This document shows, one piece after another, positions 35,500-46,329 of a stretch of 64,000 bases of DNA. This DNA is from Pholiota molesta (Eukaryota; Basidiomycota; Agaricomycetes; Agaricales; Strophariaceae). The translations under genes were made by a program, and so were the position numbers. Position 1 is the first letter of the stretch. Every line of letters starts with the position of its first letter. The stretch lies in assembly GCA_014925825.1 (NCBI GenBank), contig JACGCK010000115.1:1-64000 (forward strand), written 5' to 3'. The notes beneath the pieces were generated by a model that was not told the DNA's origin, searched no databases, and worked only from the letters and a program-made list of their open reading frames with translations.

Positions 35500-35949
35500 A
35501 TTCCTTTCAGATGTTATGGCCGGGCATCGAAATTTAATGCTGGACGTTTCCATGACTGCTGGAACACGACGTGAGTGATTCATACAACCTGATTGCTTTT
35601 GCATACGGCTTAGGAACAGTAAAGAGCACATTATACCATGTTTTCGACTCTGGCCTCTATTATGCAGCTCTTCTGTCCATATGAAGTGATTGATTGACTC
35701 ATCATCAAAGCTCACGGAATATGGAAGTTTGACACGGGGAGACTAGTTTTGGAACCTCCTCCAATTAACCAAAAGTAAATAATTTATTCCTAAGTTAATA
35801 CAACGTAAATAATAGCGATAGCGTGGACAGCAATAATCAAAATCTCTTTAGCATCTTATCCGATGGCAAATTCAGCTCTCAACAGCAACTAGCGCACACA
35901 ACTGGAAAAAGGACTTGGTAAAGGCAACATGGAATAAAGATTTTCGAGC
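35500..35949. other. convergent 3' spacer between PIG-P and EXO1
   Basis: AT-rich, no gene. The EXO1 stop sits at its right edge; a GTAAGC directly at the stop (35951-35946) could be a last donor giving a slightly different C-terminus. Confidence 0.4.
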
Positions 35950-38900
35950 TTACCGGAACTGCTCCAGCCTGAGTTGCGCCTTGGAGAGTATTTCTACATC
36001 TTCCGCCGAAAACATGCTCGGTTTGGACCGCGGCGACACAGTCACGACCTCGTCCTCCTCTAAACCGTCAGACGACATCGTCAAATCCACGACCTGCCTT
36101 CCCTTCCCTTGCGTCGCATTACCTGCGCCTGCTCGACTCGTCTGCCTGACGGCGTCAAAGAACAACAAGCTGCGACGCGGTCTGCCTGCCTCCTTTGCCA
36201 CCCCACCGCGCGCCGAAACACCGCCAGCACCCTGCCCGCCGACGCTGAACTTGGGCGGCGCCGACCGCGGTGGTGCCTTCGCGAGCGCGTGGCGGCCGGC
36301 CGGCGTCACGTTCGTCTCGTCGCGCCTCAGCTGCACCGGCCGCGACCCCGGCGTCAGGCCCGTCCCGGACGCCCGCTCGCGCCGCCCACTGGGCGCGTTC
36401 GTCCGCGACGGCGCGGCGCCACCGAGCACGGGCGGGCTCCGCGCGGGCTGCGCGCCCGACTTCTTCCCAGCGGCCGGCGGCGCACGCGGCAGCGCCCACC
36501 GCTCGCGCCAGCCGCTCATCACCGCCTGCGCTCTGTCCGCGCCCGCCTTCGCGCGCTGCTCATCCTCGGTGCCCAGCTCCGCAAAGTCATCGACGTCTAT
36601 GACATCGATGACTCGTACGGGCTGTTGTATGTATGGCGCGGTGTCCGGCGTCTCTGGGGATGGGCTTGGAGGCGAGATGGAGCCCGACGTATCGGGGCCA
36701 TCAAAGTCGAGTTGATTCTCATCGAGGTCGAGCTCCGTCGCATCATCGCCTCCCAACATGCTCCGCAGATCCGGGCCGTGGTGGAAAGTGGGCGAAGGGA
36801 CGTTGTCTATGTCTGGGTAGATGCGGTTCTTGTGCGTCGTCGGCGTCGGCGTCGATCCGACAAGGTTGTCAGCGTTCTGACCGCCAGACGCGCTGTACCG
36901 CATAGGCGTTTGCAGTGGCCGTCTTCGGTCGAATGTCTTGGGGCGTTTAACGGAAATGGGGCTGGAGATGACGTCTGCGCCGAAGCTGTGTTCGTCCTCC
37001 TGCTCGTCGTCGCTTACGAGAACGCCGGTCTGTATATGGGCGGACACCTCGTCTTGCCGTCGACGTTTCTGACATCGAGCCCGAGACGATGATTGGCCGG
37101 GCTGCGGAGGGGAGGAGAGCTCCTGGGCTTCTTTCGAGTACGATGGCGATGGCGAGATGTACCCGTCCTCCTGTTCGACGACATCTGGGAACTCATCTGG
37201 GTCCAAATCCATCTCGTTTGCCCCCTTAGGATCGAAAATAGCGCGTAGAGAAACGTCGGAGGCGTCCAACTCTTCTTCCGAAGACTCTACAAGGTCGACA
37301 TAGTCCTCCTCCAGCGAAATGTTCTCCTTGTTCCGCACATCGTCCGACCGCGAGGGTCCAGCCACGGCAACACCGTCGCTGTGCCTGCGCTGGACACCGG
37401 AGGCGAAGAACTTGGACTGCGTAGCGCGGAGCGGGGAGTAGCTCTGGCGCGCTTTCTTCTTGCGGTCCATATCCTGGTCCATCACTTCAGCCAACGTGCG
37501 CTTCCCGCTGGCCTTGCCTGCGAGATTGGGCTTGGCAGCTGGGGGTGCTGGTGCGGGCGTTTTCTGCGTGGGTCGAGGAGGGATGATGGGGTTGGGGCCT
37601 GTGGAAGCGTAAGCAGGAATGGTCTATCGCAAAACAAAAAAAGTGAGATGCCGACCGAAGAAATTCATGATGCCCCCAGTTGGTTGTGCGCGTGGTCTGG
37701 ATGTTGGAGGAATTTCGCGCATCTTGCCTTTGGACATCAAAGATTTGATGGGACTGTTCGATACATGCACTAAAGGCTTGAGCGCGCGGGGCATAAATCC
37801 TTTGTTGATGTCTTGCATTGGCATATATGTGGCAGGATCAGCGTCTCCTAGCGCTATTTTCTTCGCCATAAGAGGATCCAGGTCGCTGAAGACCATCGTT
37901 AACATTTGTATATCGATCCAATAAATCAATAGAACGTACTTTCCAACGTAGGCGTCGAACTCGTCGTTCCAATCGTCGCCGACAGCAGTTAAATGCACTA
38001 GTCGCTCGGCATTGGGACAATAAACTCGTTGGTGCAAAAAGCACTTCTCCGCTAGTTGGAATAGCTCCCAGTAGCCTGGCGGAATCGACTTCTTTCCCTC
38101 CAGAGCGAGCGCTTTGACGACCTGTTGCGCACTCTTCCATTTGCGCAAAAGAGAGCACGCAGTTTTGAGGCCAATACCGGGTATGCTAGGGAGGTAATCG
38201 CAGCCGCTCAAAATACACATAGCGCGGAACTGTACGTCAGACCAGCCGAGGAGGGAAATGCCATTGGTATCTGTGGATGAGGCGGTGACAGAGCCGAAGT
38301 CTTTTCGTGATATAGATACCACCGTGTTCGCAACGGCATCCAGCTTGAGCAATACGTTCTGGCAGCCAAAGACGAGGAGGTCGGAGTCTTCGGTCAGGAC
38401 GGCGTCAACGATGCCCATGCGCTCGAGGTAGGCAAGTTGCGCGTCTGCTTCGTACGGTGCGACAACATATGAGACGGATTCTGCGCGCAGGGCCTTGATG
38501 AATTGGTATGCCATCTGCGGGGTAACGTCTATGCATTTGATGAAGCACTCTCGTGCCTGTGAGTGCTTGCCCTGCCGTTGGAATGCCTTCCCTCTGGCAA
38601 GGTTGTCCTCGCGCTTTTGCTTTCGCTCCTTTTCCGTGCCTTTCTTCGCTGGCAGAGGACCTCCGTCAAAGACGACGTATGGTTCAATCTTGTGATGGCG
38701 CAAGAGTCGGACGCGATGCATAGCGTAGTCTACATATCTATTGCAGTAAATGTCAGCGTCAGTCGGGTTGTCCAAATCCCCTATTGCGACTTCACTTACT
38801 TGTGGGTGTCCTTCCCCGTCGCTAGCTCCGTGGCGCATGAGTACACGCCTCTGTGCAGCCACACGTACGCATCCACCGCGACCGTTTTCCCAGAATATTC

Positions 38901-38960
38901 GGAGAGGTGCTTGGTGACCTGGATGGACTTGAGTGCTGTCAGTAAACCAGAAATGCCCAT
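35950..38960 (-). CDS. EXO1: exonuclease 1 (XPG/Rad2 family)
   Basis: Four exons: 38960-38800, 38737-37940, 37885-37656 and 37598-35950 (2838 bp, 945 residues). The start MGISGLLTALKSI is the family N-terminus. Metal-binding acidic residues are in place: Asp30 (VAVDAY), Asp78 (VVFDGG), Glu150/Asp152 (PYEADAQ), Asp171/Asp173 (LTEDSDLLVF) and Asp234 (LSGCDYLPSIPGIGLK, with the helix-two-turn-helix). It is a 5'-3' exonuclease and flap endonuclease in mismatch repair, end resection and meiotic recombination, acting in the nucleus. The C-terminal half is disordered. TQSKFF near the start of exon 4 resembles the MLH1-interacting (MIP) box of yeast Exo1; that is an inference. PIG-P is convergent with it. 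Confidence 0.96.
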
Positions 38961-39513
38961 ATTCTATGGGTGGGGCGACGTATGGGGCTGCAGACTGGGC
39001 AGCATAAAGGTATGAGAAACGGTGGGTTTTGCGATGGCTGGAATGAGCCCAAGCTTGGTACGCCGTTGTGACGTTTGTTTGAAGGAACAAACGCGTCGGT
39101 CACCTCACGTGGCATGTTATTAAAACAGTTGGCGCGGCGCGCGGCGCGCGCGTCGCCTCGCGTGAGCACATAGCGTTTGAAGACGATCCTAGGCACTGAC
39201 TAATTAGATGTGGGGGCTCAAAAAAACATAGGAAGTTATAAGAGGTTATCTCACCTTTACTGTTCGTCCTAAGGAGGCCAGCGACTCGGGCCGCTCTTTC
39301 CTTGGCAGATCATGTGTCTATTACGTGACTGTAGTGTCAGTGAGTCTTCTCCTGTCTTCTCATTCGATTTCCACCTCCGCAATCCGCATCGACTTGATTA
39401 TTTGCCCTAAGGTCTGTGGTCCGTTTAAATGGATTCCAGGGAGCTGATTTTGTCTATTATACTTCAAGACTTCAAGCACTCGAACACTGATATTCAGACT
39501 CGATCAAGCCTCG
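38961..39513. other. spacer between divergent EXO1 and F-box gene
   Basis: Contains a CG-rich palindromic patch near 39130-39165 (ggcgcggcgcgcggcgcgcgcgtcgcc) followed by AT-rich DNA. No gene seen. Confidence 0.4.
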
Positions 39514-40799
39514 ATGGCCACTCTTCCACTCGACATTACTGAAGTGATCATTGATCTCCTAGCTGATGATGAACCGTCTTCGATGAGGGTATGCGCTCTT
39601 GTCTGCCATGATTTCCACCATCTCTGCAGAAATCATATCTTTGCTACCATTGTTCTGAACAACAGTTATGTCCCGCCTCCATTGCCCACCAGAAGCATGA
39701 TTAGGACTACGGCTCCTAGGCTTCAGGGAATGCTCAATGCCTTCCCAGAGATTGCTGATTGTATTCGCCATTTGATCCTCAACATCTCAATTGACGACCT
39801 CAAGAACGACTCACTTTTACAAACCTTCAGACAAATTACTCGCTTGAAATTTCTTCGCGTTTCGAAGCACAACATCAATGGGCGCGGGTTTCAATGGAAT
39901 GATAATCCACTCCGGCCTGTGCTGCTTCATCTCTTGCATCTTCCAACCCTCACCCAGCTTTATCTTGCCGAAATCGATAATTTTATTATCTCAGATCTTG
40001 CACCGTGCATCAACCTACAGCACTTTGGATTCAGCCGCCTTACGGTGTTTGATGCCGACGAGACGGTCTCTTCGAAGCTGCCTGAAACATCGATACGGCT
40101 TCGCGCCTTGTCAGCTGGTACCGCAAGCGCTGCGCCTGCAGAAATGACGAAGATATGTGCGGCGTGTCGCGCAGACGGACAATCGTTGATTGATTTCAGT
40201 TACCTCAACAAACTATCAGTCAATCTATACAGACCAGCAGACGTTCAACCATCACTTTATGTATTCAGCCGTTGCAACCAGCTGACTAGTGTCGAAATAT
40301 CCATCGGTGGTATGAATATCCCACTCATACCAATACGATAATCCGGTTGTTCACCTGTTATTTCTTTATAGTCTCGCATGACGTTAAGGACTTGACTGAA
40401 ATTGGCCTTTTCAAGATGCTGTATCCTTCGATGCACACACTTCGACATCTTCAAGTGAACACCACCATTTTGAACGAAGGAAATGGAAGAACTGATCCTT
40501 TCTGCGGCCTTTGCAACGACCTCGAGGAGATGAAAAACAGAAATATCATCGAAACAATCACTCTCTGCGTCACTGTCGATCCGAATTCTTACTTCCTGCG
40601 AGACGACGAGTGGGGCCGCATCGACACAGTTTTAACGCAATCCGGTTGGCCGAACCTCCAGCAAGTCTTGTTAACGATCAGAGTTTGGAGCTTTCAGTTC
40701 GAGGGCTACGAGTTGGAGAGTGCACTGAGGAAGTTGCCTCAGACCCAATTTCCTAAATTGACATCGAGTAATTCTATTTCATTCAAATTTGTTCTTTAG
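39514..40799 (+). CDS. F-box/LRR-like protein, intact paralog
   Basis: Two exons, 39514-40309 and 40372-40799 (407 residues). The N-terminus MATLPLDITEVIIDLLADDE, followed by VCALVCHDFHHLCRNHIF, is a divergent F-box as found in Agaricomycete families. The remainder has leucine-rich beta/alpha periodicity and a conserved TDPFCGLC motif. It is predicted to be an SCF substrate adaptor; substrate unknown. The mirror-image copy at 33298-34598 carries frame breaks; this one is open throughout. The acceptor at 40371 restores the SHDVKDLTEIGLFKM block seen in the other copy. Confidence 0.75.
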
Positions 40800-41231
40800 A
40801 ACGAAAACTTTCTATACAATTATGCATCCTTGCATTTTGCGTCGCCTTGATGCAGTGGGGGAAAAACTCGAAAGGGACCTGGCTCCGAAGACAGTTCCAT
40901 TACTCCGTAGACCGAGGATGAGAGTAACAATATCATATGGGTCTCTAGAATCCTTGAAAACTGGATCCTTGTCCTACGTTGCCTGGATTCGGATCATTCG
41001 ATGGATATAGTCGGTCTGACTTCACTCGCTAGAAAAGTAGAACATTATATCAATGAGAGTAAAGTGACTTGGACAGTCCAACGCAAGTGCGGCGTAACGG
41101 TAGAGTTCGAATCATGAAAGATCAGCCGAACGGTCGATTCTGATGCAGATGAATTGACAGAGGCACTCTCAGTGAATATCGGAAGGTGTCTCCGAATGGT
41201 GGGCCTTCTATTTTGCTATTGCGGATGTGCC
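40800..41231. other. spacer, nothing seen
   Basis: 3' flank of the F-box gene and of the methyltransferase gene. A 73-codon plus frame at 40789-41010 has no recognised motif. Confidence 0.4.
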
Positions 41232-42334
41232 TCAAGCAGAAAGCCACTTGTCGGACCAACGTCCTATCCAATACCGACAATTATTTTTGCGTAACTGCAG
41301 AGCTTCTTGGTCAAGGGTGCTAACTTCTAGCGTCCCAAGCCATTTCTGGTCTTCATCTACATCGATTATTTCGTCGAAGTGTAGCCCAACGCTCCGTCCC
41401 TTCTGGAGGAAGTTATCGCAAACATGGGCATGGGTATAGTTTCCGGCCTTCCAATTCGGTTGAAAGGGTAAATGGGTGCAGGAGTAGTATGGTATTGGAA
41501 AGCCTTACCCCTACGTAAACTCTTGCGTCCTCTCTTTTGACCAACAGCTTCTCGATAGAAGAAACAAGCACATCATGTGAATCAAAGAAGTGGAGGAGAT
41601 CTGATAGGATCACGATTTCGTATCCTGCCATTGATTTCGTTGAATCCGTCGGTTGCAAAAGATTTCTGTTACAATCATACTTTAGAAAGAGAGGAACATA
41701 TATAGAACGCGGCCGAACCAATTGCACTCACAAAAGCTTCGACGTGTCTGTTCCCCATTCATATCCTTCGCACTTGACAACACAGCCTTCGGTTATGGCA
41801 CTTCGATTTCTTTCAACATTCTTCTTCAGATTGCCCAGAATACCTTCATCTGGATAATCTGTGACCACGATGAGCGCTGGTGGATTGGGCTGTGTGCTCA
41901 GTAGGAGCGAAGGCAAGGCGCTGCCTGCACCCAGTTCGATAACTGGAAGACTTCATCGTCAATTGGAGCTCGCCAATTGATGTTAAATGACCTTACCTGT
42001 CCTCCCATTAACATCCAGCAAGTTTCGTTCGATCCGCTCCGCTAGGTAAAGTGCAGGAGAAAAGAGATGATCTGCCAATAAGGTGTTCGCCTTGGATTAT
42101 GCTTTAGGATCGACATCATAGATTGGCTGATACTGAGCGCACTTTGCCTTCCTAAAAATATTCGTAAAGAATTAGACGAGAGTCGAGTTTACAATGAGAG
42201 TGCATTACTTTCGGTGCCAGCGTCAATTGCAGAGGTCCATATCTAATGATGGTGTCGTCAATTACTGGCTTGCCTCCTAGGAACTCGAGGGCATCGCTGA
42301 GAATGTCCTCGTTATCTAGATCGACGGCGGACAT
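41232..42334 (-). CDS. EFM7: EFM7/Nnt1-like protein methyltransferase
   Basis: Six exons: 42334-42209, 42151-42143, 42090-41997, 41942-41732, 41665-41509 and 41447-41232 (813 bp, 270 residues). All phases fit. Exon 2 is a 9-bp microexon coding Glu-Gly-Lys. Motifs: LFSPALYLAERIE, the SAM-binding VIELGAGSALPSLLLS (motif I), acidic VVTDYPD (end of beta-2) and ILSDLLHF (motif post-II), then THAHVCDNFLQKG. These are the marks of the seven-beta-strand Methyltransf_16 group. The yeast member Efm7 (formerly Nnt1) methylates the N-terminus and a nearby lysine of elongation factor eEF1A. Nicotinamide methylation, the older name, is less likely. Length matches yeast. Confidence 0.88.
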
Positions 42335-42515
42335 GAGGGCAGAGTGTTGAAGATGACCGTGAAGATGGGACGAAATTGTTTGCGATTGTATAGGCTCGTC
42401 CCCATCCGGCTCCGCCTGGCCCGTGAAGCACGTGGCTTGTGAGAGTAAACTCGACAAGAGGCGTAGCCGGCTGGTACATTCCGGGCGTGTTTTGGCGGAG
42501 CCTGCCAAATCCATA

Positions 42516-42645
42516 GGAGGGCACTTAGTAAAAAAAGTCGCCCGAGGTCAAAAAAAAGTCTCAAAATTGAGTATATAAAAAGTGATTTATTTTGTATTTC
42601 AAGTCGATTAAAGTATACAAATATTTTTCGAAATTTTGAAAAGGA
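42516..42645. repeat. left terminal inverted repeat of the DUF6589/RecQ cassette
   Basis: Reading in from 42516: GAGGGcACTT, A7 GTcGCC, A8 GT, CTCAAAATTG, AGTATATAAAA, ATTTCAAG, AAATATTTTTCGAAATT. The reverse complement of 48752-48885 gives the same blocks in the same order: GAGGGtACTT, A8 GTgGCC, A7 GT, CTCAAATTG, GGTACACAAAA, ATTTCAA, AAATATTTTTTTTTCGAAATT. Identity is about 65-75% by eye with small indels. AAAT at 42507-42510 may be a target-site duplicate. Confidence 0.75.
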
Positions 42646-42735
42646 CTTCGTCGTTGTTGACAGGCCCGTGCGCGAGAAGCGACCTGTCAAGCTTTCGATC
42701 CACGCCTATGAGTATCCACGCAACCTCCCCCGTTC

Positions 42736-45700
42736 TCACACAAAATCGAACGCCCCATCCTCTTCATCACTCTCCTCGCTCATATCCTCATCGTCGTCCT
42801 CGCCAGAGTCCTCTTCCAGATCCCAGCCATCCATGTCCAATTCGACGTCATATTCGTCTATGCGTTCAAGTGTCGGTGATGCCATCAAGAACGCGTCGCT
42901 TGCGTCGAATTCAAGTTCAATCTCTTCTTGATCAGCCTCTCCAGCGCTTTCATCTGCATCGCGGGCTTCATTTGTTGGTAAGTCGTTGTGTTCCGAAGTG
43001 TTCCCTGCTGACAGTGATTTTTGTACAGTCTTCATGGCATCTACTTGCACATTTGTGGCTGGCAAACTAGGACTGCCAATGTCGTGTTCATTCTCGAAAA
43101 CTGCGGTAAGTTTTCTGCGCTCGCGCAGACGATCGAATTGTTCGTTGAATTCTGCTATAGGACTCGTTGATTTGCCATGTGCGAGCTGTGCCATTCCAAC
43201 AGATATCACGTCCGGAACCGCGCAATCCAGCTTGTCGACCTCGCGTCCGTTTATGACTTTGTAAACGGAATGATGTGCCAGGCTCGTCATCAGCGATGAT
43301 ATATCTTTTGAAAGGTCAGGAACCGTATGCTTAGACCCTTGTTCCATGCCCAGCTCATGGTTAATCTTGGTTGACAGTTTCCGCAATATATCCACGCATG
43401 GCGAGACAAGAGCTAACCAATCCCAGGAATGTGACCCGCCTTCGGCTTTATAGACACGCTGTGAAATTTATATTCGGTGAATCACTAGCTTGTTGTAGCT
43501 TAACAAAAAATCACTAACCTTGATCCAAAAATTTAGATGTTCTTGTACAAGATCAATCTCAACGAAGGCATTCTCTTTTCCTGTCGGATTGAGGAGCCAG
43601 TTCTGGGTGACCACCTTTCTGCACACATTGCAAAGAGTCAGCTCCTCATTCTGAATTCCAGGTATATGCGTACCGAATTTCCTTTGTCCAGACATTGACT
43701 AGATTATGAAATAGGTGAAGCATCTCATGGGCATATTTTGAACGCCCGTTTCCACGAAAACTGAAGACCCAATGTTTCAGGACTAGAATTACAAGCCCAG
43801 AGTCTCCCGACTTGACGGCATCTGCAAATAGTCGGGTGAGAAGTGCATCGCGTAAGAACAAGCAAGCATTCTCGAAGACCATGTCTCCTTGAAGCTCGAT
43901 GGGTAATGTGCTTTTTGCAGATGGTCCCTTGTCGTCGCTGACTTCATCTTCACAAATAGGCTGCGATCCAGCTGCCCGATTTTTGTTCTTTGTCTTCTTT
44001 TGCACCTCCGCGCGTCTCTCAGCCTCCAAGCGTGGCTCTCGAAGCTCTTGGACACGGTCCGCACTGGCAAACTTGGTGAGAATCTCTAAAGAGTGCTCCT
44101 TGATTTCGCTCCATGTTGTGACATTTTGTGCATACGACTCTAGCGAATCTTCCTCGGAGACCAATAATAGGCAATGAAGAATTCGCGCATAGAGGGAGAC
44201 CATTATCAAGTCCCTGCAGATCCGAAATGATGGTAACGATGTCAGCACAATCGGTAATCGTGTGAGGCAGGTATTGTGGAAGGCGAGGCTGCCGGGGCTC
44301 TGGTTCGACGAGACACCAAAATGCATGAGAAGTGTTCCGTGGGTATCTGCGATCTTCGTATGGAACAGTCCTGTCACTAAAACAAAGTTCTTCCACATCC
44401 CTAGTCCGACTTCATGCCCTAACCGAATGCCAGTGATCGCTCGTTGACGTGCGATTGTCAATTGATCGCCTGCGATGATTTGGAGATGTTTTCCACGTTC
44501 AGGATCATCGTTCGCCAACTTCAGTTCTGTATTAATTGCTTCAATGATTTCGATGTTTCCTTTGATGGTGTTCTCGTCGATTTCCATTGATGGCAATGGG
44601 TGTAAACTGGACTTGTGAACAGCAATCGCCTCGCGGCTTCTCGGTGCGTTTGTTACAAGATCTCCTTTCCATCGTTTCAATGACTCGCCTCCGTAGTGGA
44701 CAATGACAGACAAAATCGTGTGGACAAGTGCATCTTCCATGAGATGAGACTCGTTTTCAGTGAGTAGCAAGTTTTCGAGCTTCAGAGGAGGCGCATTCAT
44801 TATGCCGTTATCCAGATGTCTTGTTTCGATATCTTCAAGCTTTGCATTATATAAAGGAATGACGGTTGCACATGTACCATTTTCTTGTGCGTCTGTGTCA
44901 TAAATTAGTAAGTCTTTGCATGAATATAAATTATGAGCCCCACTTTTCCGTCCGAGAACTTGCTCGGCCACTCGTATCATCATATTTATGTTGTCATACA
45001 CGGTTATGAACAAACCTGTGGATGCAATGTTTCGTGCAGTGTCACGACATGCATGCGACAAAAGGTGCAGAGTTCCCGGTGACTGATCTTTCTTTCGTTT
45101 AGACGTGGATTGCGAACTTGGAGCTGCAACTACACTGTTGTATGACATGCTGATTCCAAGGGAGGAAAATACAGTGAAGTGCTGCCTCTGGGAGCCAGTA
45201 GCCATCAGGTATGTCCCAATGACTGCTTGAGCATAATTATTGGTTCGACTTCTGCTTCTCAATAGTGCAAGAATGGCCGATCCCCGAACCTATTTACGGA
45301 GGTAAGAATCTTCACACAGTATAAGATACATCATTGATTCAGACCAATTCCTGTTTATGCAGTGATTTCTCCTTCAGCTCCCGCAATTGTCGTTTTGTGG
45401 TTGAAAAGGCATCGAACAAAGTGAAAGCCGTAGGCGCCAGCTCACGAAGCTGTTTCGTAAGATCTTCAAGGCTATAGTCTAGGAAGAAGTGCTCATTGAC
45501 GGTCATTGATGTCTTGCGTAGAATCTTGGATTCAGAGATGGTTTTTGACTCGGCACGGACTATTGTTTCTGCTTGGCTGACAATCCAGTCCATAATAAAG
45601 GTACGTGTCGTTTTGTTGTATTCTGCTGTAGTCCAGTAGCTGAAGATTTCTTTAACAGTTTCCCGGTGTTGAAAGAAGCCGCGCCATTTCCAGTCGAAGA

Positions 45701-46265
45701 TGTGATGTGCCTTGGGTTTGAAAACATATTGAAGAAATTCGGCAAGTGTTATTCCCGCCTCTTGAAATACAGCAAGCACTTCATCAAATATCCTCTCTCG
45801 TGTGCGTTGTTTCTGCAGCTTTTCCCCTTCTTGCATTGTTGACTCTGTTTCTTTGTTTTTTGAATAGGTTTCAAGCCGCTTTTGAGTAATACGACTGCGC
45901 TGAAGTTTTCGTTCTGTTGTTGGTGTAAACATGATGCTGTCGCTCGAGGCCATTCGGTTTTGGAAGGGACTGGTGGGACTTGGGAGTGACGAGCTTCGTG
46001 GGCGGACTGGTGAATGATTATGACCACGAATTATAGAAGCGAGTGGGATATCATCGGAGGAGGGCGCTAGATAACGGTCCAGAGGTATATCATCCGAGGT
46101 AAGAAAGGGGTTTTCTTCTGTTACATCCTCTGAATTCTGATAATCATCTGTTCCCTCTTCAGGCGGGTCCGACGGAGGAAGATTTTCGAGATCCAGAGGA
46201 TCGTTATCTGAGGAAAATACCACTGGACGGCGAGAGTAAAGCAAGCCGCTGTAACGGACGGACAT
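42736..46265 (-). CDS. DUF6589-family protein, candidate element-encoded nuclease/transposase
   Basis: Four exons: 46265-45345, 45289-43674, 43618-43519 and 43458-42736 (3360 bp, 1119 residues, no frame break). The body matches the DUF6589 pattern expanded in Agaricomycetes: RGSAILALL..R near residue 310, VYDNINMM near 405, AGDQLT near 582, LVTGLFHTKIAD near 617, HEMLHLFHNL, then NWLLNPTGKENAFVE...LVQEHLNFWIK across two introns. The N-terminus is Ser/Asp-rich and disordered; the end is a long acidic tail (EDDDEDMSEESDEEDG). The spaced acidic/His motifs would suit a metal-dependent RNase H-like fold, but that is inference; no function is established as far as I know. It shares a 64-bp divergent promoter with the helicase, and both lie inside terminal inverted repeats. 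Confidence 0.85.
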
Positions 46266-46329
46266 CGATGTTTCGGTATGTGATTGTCTCGATCAGTTTT
46301 CCTTTTTTGTCTTTGTGTCTTACCACAAC
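46266..46329. promoter_or_regulatory. 64-bp divergent promoter region
   Basis: Only 64 bp separate the start codons of the DUF6589 gene (minus) and the helicase gene (plus). Any core promoter must serve both directions or overlap the coding regions. It contains a pyrimidine-rich run (cagttttccttttttgtctttgtgtcttacc) on the plus strand. Confidence 0.6.

Noticed and set aside
36109..37092. 327-codon plus-strand frame inside EXO1
   Set aside because: Antisense of the disordered EXO1 C-terminal half, Arg-rich with no conserved motif, while EXO1 exon 4 closes in phase on the other strand.
38961..39090. N-terminal extension of EXO1 to 39090 by reading the 38737-38960 region in one frame
   Set aside because: It is a read-through artefact in the wrong frame. 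Splicing at 38800/38737 gives the exact family N-terminus MGISGLL with Asp30 and Asp78 in place.
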